The notes under the pieces were generated by a model that was given only the letters and a program-made list of their open reading frames with translations, did not search any database and was not told where the DNA came from. From CAZNMF01 sp964573795 (GTDB taxonomy: Bacteria; Acidobacteriota; Vicinamibacteria; Vicinamibacterales; SCN-69-37): a stretch of 12,635 nt of DNA. Below are positions 7,656 to 12,635 of this stretch, piece by piece. Position 1 is the stretch's first letter; each line of letters opens with the position of its first letter. Location: positions 1-12,635 of the forward strand of contig CAZNMF010000273.1 of assembly GCA_964573795.1 (NCBI GenBank), in the 5' to 3' direction. The position numbers and the translations under genes are program-made.

Positions 7656-7682
7656 CACGCGCGCGATGGTCGTGCGCGCGTG
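7656..7682. promoter_or_regulatory. Perfect inverted repeat CACGCGCGC-N9-GCGCGCGTG
   Basis: Nine-base arms, all matching, around a nine-base centre (GATGGTCGT). It lies 110 bp upstream of the operon start on the minus strand. If transcribed it would make a strong GC hairpin; as DNA it could bind a dimeric regulator. There is no T run on either side. The alternating CG composition makes chance occurrence easier than for a mixed sequence. Confidence 0.4.
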
Positions 7683-7870
7683 ACAGCGGCGCGCACGCTC
7701 GTCGTCATGGGAGGAGAACGTCGATTCGCGCGTGGCGCAGCCGCACGCGGGGATGCAGAAGACTTGCCAGAATGGCACGGCGCGTGCAGCCCTCAAACAT
7801 GCGGGCGCGCGCGCCACCGATCTTTAGAACGCGCGTCGATCGATTACGGGCTTGTCGCCGACGTACGAAG

Positions 7871-7876
7871 TATGAT
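7871..7876 (+). promoter_or_regulatory. Candidate -10 box (TATGAT) of the phospholipase gene
   Basis: TATGAT matches the TATAAT consensus at five of six bases and lies 37 bp before the ATG, giving a leader of about 30 bases. The best -35 candidate upstream (GGCTTG at 7849-7854, 16 bp spacing) is poor, so a regulator may be needed. The box overlaps the left arm of a 19-bp palindrome. Confidence 0.4.
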
Positions 7877-7891
7877 CGCGGCCCGCGATCA
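7873..7891. promoter_or_regulatory. Perfect 19-bp palindrome overlapping the -10 box: candidate operator
   Basis: TGATCGCGG, a central C, CCGCGATCA: nine-base arms with no mismatch. It covers the last four bases of TATGAT and the likely transcription start, and ends 22 bp before the ATG of the phospholipase gene. This size, symmetry and position are typical of a repressor operator of a dimeric helix-turn-helix protein. No regulator gene is in the window to pair it with. If transcribed it could alternatively form a hairpin in the leader. Confidence 0.55.
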
Positions 7892-7913
7892 CCAGACCTG
7901 CAGGACTGTTGCG

Positions 7914-10733
7914 ATGACCGAGCCGCATTCGCCCATCCGCCCCGGCGACACGCCGGCGCTCTCGTATCTCGAAGTGCTCGACGACGAATATTGGGCGCTG
8001 AAGGACGAGACGCCGTCGGAGGCGTCGGCCCGACTCCGGCGCGCGTACGTCGAGGCCTGCCGCGGCGATGACGAAATCGTCCGCGCCGCCGCCGAGCAGG
8101 CGTTTCGCCACGAGCTCGTCGCCCGGCTCCACGCCGCGAAGCGCAGCGCGCTGTGCTTTTCGGGCGGCGGGATCCGCAGCGCGACGTTCGGCCTCGGCGT
8201 GCTCCAGGGGCTCGCGACGCGATCGCGCGCCGGCACGCCTCGGCCCGCGCTGCTCGGCGAGATCGACTTTCTGTCGACCGTCTCCGGCGGCGGGTATCTC
8301 GGATCCTGGTTCTCGGCGTGGGCGACGCGCGCGTCCCGTCCGGGCCAGACGTGGCTCCGCGAGTCCGCGCCCGACGAGGTCGACGGACCTGGCATCGTGA
8401 TGTCTGCGCTGGCGTCGGTGCCCGACACCGGCTTCGAGCCGGAGCCCGCGCCGGTGCAGTACCTGCGCAGCTACAGCAACTATCTGACGCCGAAGCTCGG
8501 CTTCTCCGGCGACACGTGGGCGCTGGCCGCGACGGTCGTGCGCAACATGTTCCTCAACTGGCTCGTGCTGCTGCCGACGATCGCCGCCGTGCTGCTGATT
8601 CCCGTCGGCGCGCGGGCCGTGCTCGCATCGGTGCCCGGCGACACGCTGCGTCAGACGTACCTCGCGCTGGGCACGATCTTCGGCGCGCTCGCGACGGCGT
8701 ACATCGGCTTCGATCTCCCGAGCGCCGGCAACGCGCGCGGCAGCACCGCGCGGTACATCGCCTTCGGCCTCGTGCCGCTCGTCGCGGCGGTCGTGCTGCT
8801 GAACACGTACTGGGGCTGGTACACGCGCCCGCGGCCGCTCGATCCGCTGCCGGCGCTGTCGGTCGGACAGTTCATGGTGTTCGGCGCAGCCATGCACGGC
8901 GGCGGCATGCTCGCGGGCATCCTGGCGTCGATGGCGTACTTCAAGCGGCCGGCCCCGGTCACCGGGCTCTACGCGACCGTCGCCGCCGCCATCACCGGCG
9001 CCATGGCGGGCTTCGTGGGCTACCACCTCGCCCAGGCCGTCGGCCCGCTCGATCCCAATCGCATCGAGGCCTCGGCGACGCTGTACGTCTGCATCGCCTT
9101 TCCGCTGCTGATGGGCGTGTTCCTGCTGGCGGGAACGCTGCTCGTCGGGCTCAGCAGCTACATCACCGAAGACAAGGATCGCGAGTGGTGGGCACGCTCG
9201 GGCGGGTGGCTGCTCGCGATCGCGCTGGCGTGGCCGATCTTCGCGGGCCTGACGTTGTACGCGCCGAAGATCCTCGCGACGCTCACGACGCTCGGCACCT
9301 CCGCGCTCGCGGCCGCAACCGGCTGGGGCGCGGCGCGCCTCGGCGGCAGCGCTGCAACGGCGGCGAGCAGCCGTTCGTCACAAACATCGCCATCGACCGC
9401 GACGCCGCTCGCAATTAAAGATGTCGCGGCGCGCGCCGTACTGCCCGTCTTTCTCGTCATGCTCGTCGTGCTGTTGGCCGCGATCGACATGCAGCTCCTG
9501 GACTGGGCGCAGACGTGGGTGAAGCCCGACGGCGCGATCGGCAGCCGGTGGCCGTCGCTGCAGCAGCCCGCGGCGCTGGCGCCGCTGGTCGGGCTCGTCC
9601 TGCTCGCGATCGGCGTCGGCGCGTCGTTCTGGATCAACGTGAACAGCTTCTCGCTGCACGCGATGTACCGCCAGCGGCTGATCCGCGCGTACCTCGGCGC
9701 GTCGAACGCGGCGCGGCGGCCGCATCCGTTCACCGGATTCGACGAGCGCGACAACATCTCGATGTGCGCGCTCAGCCGCCACCGGCCGCTGCACGTCGTC
9801 AACATGACGCTGAATCTCGTCGGCGGCGCGAAGCTCGCGTGGCAGGAGCGCAAGGCGGAGCCGTTCACGGCCACGCGGCTGCACACGGGCAGTTGCCGCG
9901 TCGGCTATCGCACGTCGGAGCTCTACGGCGGACGCTATCGCAACGTGAAGCGGCAGACGCCGATCTCGCTCGGCACGGCGATGACGATCTCCGGTGCCGC
10001 GGCGAGCCCGAGCATGGGCTACAACTCGTCGCCGCTGCTGACGATCGTCATGGCGCTGTTCAACGCGCGGCTCGGCTGGTGGCTGGGCAATCCGGCGCAC
10101 ACGGGCACGGCGTGGCGCCTGCCGGGCCCGCGCTTCGGCATCCGCACGTTCATCGACGAGATGCTGGGGCAGACCAACGATCGCAACACGTGGATCTATC
10201 TCTCGGACGGCGGGCACTTCGAGAATCTCGGCGTGTACGAGATGGTGCTGCGGCGGTGCGCGATCGTCATCCTCTCGGATGCCGGCGCGGATCCGGCCTT
10301 CCACTACGAGGATCTCGGCAACGCGGTACGCAAGGTCCGGATCGACCTCGGCATCCCGATCGACTTCGAGACGCCGATGCCCGAGCGCTGGTCTTCGTCA
10401 TCGCCGGCATCGGCCCGCCATGCCGCGATCGGACGCATTCGCTACAGTGCCGTCGACGAGGGCGCCGAGGACGGCGTCCTGATTTATCTGAAGCCGTCAC
10501 TGACCGGCGACGAGCCGGCCGACGTGCGCCACTACGCGTCGCAGCGGCCGACGTTCCCGCACGAGACGACGACGGACCAGTTCTTCAGCGAGGCGCAGTT
10601 CGAGAGCTACCGGCGCCTGGGCCTGCACGCGATCGAGACCGTCTGCGGCGAGGCCGCCGGCCCGTTCGACGGGCGCGACGGCCTCGATCTCACCGGCTTC
10701 GTCGGACGCGCGCGGGAATACTGTCGCGCGTGA
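7914..10733 (+). CDS. Patatin-like phospholipase with multi-pass membrane insertion
   Basis: Predicted lipid acyl hydrolase (patatin family) with a Ser-Asp dyad, 939 residues. ATG 7914-7916 follows AGGA with 8 bases of spacing; the open frame upstream is rejected. Residues 80-100 carry the oxyanion-hole motif FSGGGIRSATFGLGVLQGL. The nucleophile is Ser124 in STVSGGGYLGS. The catalytic Asp is Asp765 in YLSDGGHFENLGVYE, the DG(G/A) motif followed by NLG. Between these lie about nine hydrophobic segments (roughly 204-232, 246-266, 280-299, 316-341, 351-375, 388-415, 430-449, 508-530, 555-577), with a Ser/Thr-rich stretch at 478-498. The catalytic halves are thus split by an integral membrane domain, and active-site access is probably on the cytoplasmic side (inference; no signal peptide). 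Likely substrates are membrane phospholipids. It is divergent from the paralogous operon and convergent with the next gene, 15 bp apart. Confidence 0.93.
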   Translation: MTEPHSPIRPGDTPALSYLEVLDDEYWALKDETPSEASARLRRAYVEACRGDDEIVRAAAEQAFRHELVARLHAAKRSALCFSGGGIRSATFGLGVLQGLATRSRAGTPRPALLGEIDFLSTVSGGGYLGSWFSAWATRASRPGQTWLRESAPDEVDGPGIVMSALASVPDTGFEPEPAPVQYLRSYSNYLTPKLGFSGDTWALAATVVRNMFLNWLVLLPTIAAVLLIPVGARAVLASVPGDTLRQTYLALGTIFGALATAYIGFDLPSAGNARGSTARYIAFGLVPLVAAVVLLNTYWGWYTRPRPLDPLPALSVGQFMVFGAAMHGGGMLAGILASMAYFKRPAPVTGLYATVAAAITGAMAGFVGYHLAQAVGPLDPNRIEASATLYVCIAFPLLMGVFLLAGTLLVGLSSYITEDKDREWWARSGGWLLAIALAWPIFAGLTLYAPKILATLTTLGTSALAAATGWGAARLGGSAATAASSRSSQTSPSTATPLAIKDVAARAVLPVFLVMLVVLLAAIDMQLLDWAQTWVKPDGAIGSRWPSLQQPAALAPLVGLVLLAIGVGASFWINVNSFSLHAMYRQRLIRAYLGASNAARRPHPFTGFDERDNISMCALSRHRPLHVVNMTLNLVGGAKLAWQERKAEPFTATRLHTGSCRVGYRTSELYGGRYRNVKRQTPISLGTAMTISGAAASPSMGYNSSPLLTIVMALFNARLGWWLGNPAHTGTAWRLPGPRFGIRTFIDEMLGQTNDRNTWIYLSDGGHFENLGVYEMVLRRCAIVILSDAGADPAFHYEDLGNAVRKVRIDLGIPIDFETPMPERWSSSSPASARHAAIGRIRYSAVDEGAEDGVLIYLKPSLTGDEPADVRHYASQRPTFPHETTTDQFFSEAQFESYRRLGLHAIETVCGEAAGPFDGRDGLDLTGFVGRAREYCRA
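10706..10731. terminator. Possible hairpin at the convergent gene ends
   Basis: ACGCGCG, a 12-base loop, CGCGCGT, overlapping the last codons and the first stop base of the phospholipase gene. The next gene's stop is only 15 bp beyond, so there is no room for two separate terminators. No T run follows on either side, so any terminator role is weakly supported. Confidence 0.25.
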
Positions 10734-10748
10734 CGGCGCGGACGACGC

Positions 10749-11537
10749 TCAGGGCACGAGCACCGATCGATTGATCCAGAGGATGTTGTCCCAGCTCAGG
10801 ACCTGCTCGCTGCCGTCGAACAGCTTGGCGTAGCTGCCGCCGCCGCGCGTGAGCGTGAACGCCTTCACGCGATCGGGCGGATTGGTCGAGACGTTCTTGA
10901 GGATGTCGAGCACCTGCTCCTCGCGCGAGATCTGGTAGAAGGACGGGGTCTTCGCCGAGTAGTACTTCCGATCCATCTGGTTGCGCTTGTTCGCGATGCC
11001 GCGCTCGTACTCGATGTGCAGCGTGAAGTGCTCGCCCGTGGCCGCCGCGAGCGACCAGTCCTGCGTCTCGATCATCGGCCCGGTGCCACTGGCCGGCGTC
11101 GCGACGGATCGCTTCACCGAGTGCGTCGTCGCGGGCAGGTAGTTGCCGAACGGTCCTGGCGCGTCCGTGGCGTCCGCCGCGATGCCGCCGATGACGAGCT
11201 GGACGCTCTCGCCGCTCGGGCTCTTCACGGGCGCGACGAGGTAGACGTACTGGCTCGTGCCCTTGCCCATCGGCGTGCTGTCGGGCTTGTTGATCGTCAC
11301 GCGATCGATGAAGACGACGCGGAGGTTGCAGTCCTTCGCCGGACCTTGCGTCGCGATGTCCGGCGTGAAGCCCTGCGGCAGGTACGCGGCCAGCGCGGCA
11401 GCGGGCACTTTGAAATCGAACTGGAATCGCACTTCGTTGCTCGACTCGAGCACCGTCTGCGCCGCGGCCGTCCCGGCGAGCGCCAGCACGCACGCAGCCG
11501 CGCACACTCCCAACACGTATCGTCTTGCTGTCGACAT
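10749..11537 (-). CDS. Exported 262-residue protein, possibly acetoacetate-decarboxylase-like fold
   Basis: ATG 11535-11537 follows GGAG with 8 bases of spacing. Residues 1-26 are a clear signal peptide: RR at 5-6, a hydrophobic core VLGVCAAACVLALAG, and an AAA|Q cleavage site, so the mature protein is probably periplasmic. It is mostly strand-rich: VRFQFDFKVP at 36-45, AAYLPQGFTPDI at 50-61, NLRVVFIDRV at 71-80, QYVYLVAPVK at 96-105, PGPFGNYLPATTHSVKR at 127-143. The 'LPxGFxP' step followed by a VxFID strand and the PGxFGxY segment faintly recall the acetoacetate decarboxylase superfamily. I see no certain catalytic Lys, so this is a weak suggestion and the function is unknown. It is convergent with the phospholipase gene and divergent from the TonB-domain gene. 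Confidence 0.87.
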   Translation of the reverse strand: MSTARRYVLGVCAAACVLALAGTAAAQTVLESSNEVRFQFDFKVPAAALAAYLPQGFTPDIATQGPAKDCNLRVVFIDRVTINKPDSTPMGKGTSQYVYLVAPVKSPSGESVQLVIGGIAADATDAPGPFGNYLPATTHSVKRSVATPASGTGPMIETQDWSLAAATGEHFTLHIEYERGIANKRNQMDRKYYSAKTPSFYQISREEQVLDILKNVSTNPPDRVKAFTLTRGGGSYAKLFDGSEQVLSWDNILWINRSVLVP

Positions 11538-11556
11538 GGCAATTTCTCCGGCGGGC

Positions 11557-11585
11557 ATCATACCGCGCGATGCGAACGGTCGGAA
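11557..11585 (-). promoter_or_regulatory. Candidate promoter of the exported-protein gene
   Basis: On the minus strand, TATGAT (11562 to 11557) lies 19 bp upstream of the ATG, with TTCCGA (11585 to 11580) 17 bp further upstream. The -10 is good and the -35 matches only three of six bases. The implied leader is about 13 bases and contains the GGAG ribosome site. Confidence 0.4.
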
Positions 11586-11642
11586 GGCTGGGCGACGCGC
11601 CGCGGTCCACGGGCGTGATGGCGATCGCGTGCGCAGGCACCG

Positions 11643-11651
11643 TGCTACGAT
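11643..11651 (+). promoter_or_regulatory. Candidate extended -10 (TGCTACGAT) of the TonB-domain gene
   Basis: It fits the TGnTAnnnT extended -10 pattern, which can work without a good -35. The implied transcription start near 11658 lies beyond the in-frame ATG at 11650 but before the ATG at 11683, which favours the latter as the real start. Confidence 0.35.
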
Positions 11652-11682
11652 GCAGCACCCCAGCCCCAGAGGCCTCCACCTC

Positions 11683-12635
11683 ATGCTGATTCCGGCTCTC
11701 GGACTGCTCGTCCTGTTGGCGCAAACGCCGGTGCCGCCGGTCGTGGCGGCGGACGAAGCGCCACTTACGCACTGGCAGAAGACGCGGACGAGTGTGCACA
11801 TCGACACAGTGGGCCCAGTCATACAGATGTCCGGCGCTCGCGGATGGACACGGGCGACGGCGCACGCCCCAGAATTCGATTTCATTCTCCGCCTTCGATA
11901 CCGCCTCGTGACGGCTGACGCGGCAGGCGCGGTCATCGTGCGCGCTTGGGAGGGTACACGAGACATCTGGCCTCGCACCGGCTATCGCATTGCCCTGCCA
12001 GGTTCCGCGTCCAAAGGCAAAGAGGCGCTGCCATTGCGAGCGTACTCCTCGTCTGTCGCGATGGTCTCGAACGTCCCACCAATCGAACGACTCGATGCCG
12101 AACATTGGTACGATCTGGAGATTACATGCCTCGGCAATCACACGACGGTACGCGTCGATGGCCGTCTCGCGGCCGAAGGGGACGGTACCGAACGGCCGTC
12201 AGGGACGCTCGGCCTCGAGCTCGACCGAGGCGCGATCGAGTTTCGTGACATGCGGCTCTCCGGCCTCCGGTCGCCGGCGTGGTTGGACGCACTCAGGATC
12301 GACAAGTCATTCACCGGCCAGAATCCGACCGTCAAACACGCAGTCAAGCCGCGCTATCCGAGCCGTGCACAACAGGAAGAGGTGCAAGGCGTCGTGATCC
12401 TCGAAGCGATCGTCGACGAAAACGGCCGCGTCACGGCGACGCGTGTCGTCAAGTCGGTCAGCCCCGATCTCGATGAAGAAGCCCTTGGCGCGGCGCGACA
12501 ATGGCGCTTCACGCCCGCCGTCCTCGACGGGCACCCGATTCGCGTCATCGTGACACTCGAGCTCGAATTTCGACTAGGTCACTTCACCGCGGACGCCCAC
12601 GCCATGCCGTCCGGCCCGCGTCCGGCGTCGAGCTG
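11683..12635 (+). CDS. Exported protein with DUF1080/ConA-like domain fused to a TonB C-terminal domain (3' end beyond window)
   Basis: No stop is reached in 317 codons. The start chosen is ATG 11683, with AGAGG 10 bases upstream; an in-frame ATG at 11650 would add 11 residues. Residues 1-23 are a short hydrophobic leader (LIPALGLLVLLA) with possible cleavage after VAA. Residues 30-195 look like the LamG/ConA-type beta-sandwich of DUF1080 (3-keto-disaccharide hydrolase-like): FDFILRLRYRL at 65-75, YRIALPG at 101-107, WYDLEITCLGNHTTVRVDG at 142-160, GTLGLELDRGAIEFRDMRL at 174-192. Residues 217-297 are a TonB C-terminal domain: VKPRYPSRA, QGVVILEAIVDENGRV, LDEEALGAARQWRFTPA. Such domains contact the TonB box of outer-membrane receptors or act as stand-alone beta modules. 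The usual Pro-rich spanning region and a clear membrane anchor are missing, so a classical energy-transducing role is doubtful. Codon use is somewhat less G+C-biased than in its neighbours. Confidence 0.9.
   Translation, partial: MLIPALGLLVLLAQTPVPPVVAADEAPLTHWQKTRTSVHIDTVGPVIQMSGARGWTRATAHAPEFDFILRLRYRLVTADAAGAVIVRAWEGTRDIWPRTGYRIALPGSASKGKEALPLRAYSSSVAMVSNVPPIERLDAEHWYDLEITCLGNHTTVRVDGRLAAEGDGTERPSGTLGLELDRGAIEFRDMRLSGLRSPAWLDALRIDKSFTGQNPTVKHAVKPRYPSRAQQEEVQGVVILEAIVDENGRVTATRVVKSVSPDLDEEALGAARQWRFTPAVLDGHPIRVIVTLELEFRLGHFTADAHAMPSGPRPASS

Larger units (their letters stand above)
7547..7913. other. Divergent intergenic spacer with three inverted repeats
   Basis: These 367 bp separate the two divergent start codons. 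Both flanking frames stay open into the spacer, but the peptides there are Arg-rich and of shadow type. The spacer contains a 16-bp and a 27-bp inverted repeat on the left and a TATGAT box with a 19-bp palindrome on the right, so it probably holds the promoters of both the operon and the phospholipase gene. I could not pick a convincing promoter for the minus-strand operon. Confidence 0.7.

Noticed and set aside
7473..7913. 147-codon N-terminal extension of the phospholipase
   Set aside because: The extension is Arg/Thr-rich, overlaps the start of the divergent operon and covers the candidate promoter; a good AGGA site precedes ATG 7914.

Overview
The window is strongly G+C-rich and densely coded. 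Its gene content suggests a soil-type Gram-negative bacterium: a protein with a TonB C-terminal domain, a DUF1080-like domain, and a tandem TTCGAA-type repeat between genes. I think an acidobacterium such as a Vicinamibacterales member is most likely. That is inference from style; no marker gene is present.

Positions 1 to 7546 hold five minus-strand genes in a row, transcribed from right to left (736, 585, 297 and 728 residues, then one of at least 113 residues that runs off the left edge). I do not recognise any of them as a named family. Read side by side, all five contain the same N-terminal module. It begins with an aromatic/hydrophobic strand ending in Pro, then a strand ending in Lys or Arg, then a short strand and helix. 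In the four complete proteins a second block of the type 'L(T/S)xxGAxLLxxAL...' follows. The two largest downstream products also carry Ig-like repeats of about 95 residues (four in the 728-residue protein, one or two in the 585-residue protein), and the 736-residue protein seems to carry one. Spacing is tight (11 bp, an ATGA overlap, 48 bp, 101 bp), so the set looks like one operon making related beta-rich, non-exported proteins. This paralogous array is the least explained and most interesting part of the window.

Positions 7547 to 7913 are a divergent spacer with three inverted repeats. One is a perfect 19-bp palindrome lying over a TATGAT -10-like box in front of the plus-strand gene. That gene (7914-10733) encodes a 939-residue patatin-like phospholipase with a large multi-pass membrane insertion between its catalytic Ser and Asp.

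On the right, a minus-strand gene (10749-11537) encodes a 262-residue exported protein of uncertain family and converges on the phospholipase gene. Divergent from it, a plus-strand gene (11683 to the window edge) encodes an exported DUF1080-like / TonB C-terminal fusion. No tRNA, rRNA, CRISPR array, transposase or phage gene was seen.

Working picture (inference): a divergently arranged locus pairing a membrane-embedded lipase with a set of paralogous beta-sandwich proteins that could form a heteromeric assembly. Nothing in the sequence proves that the two halves work together.
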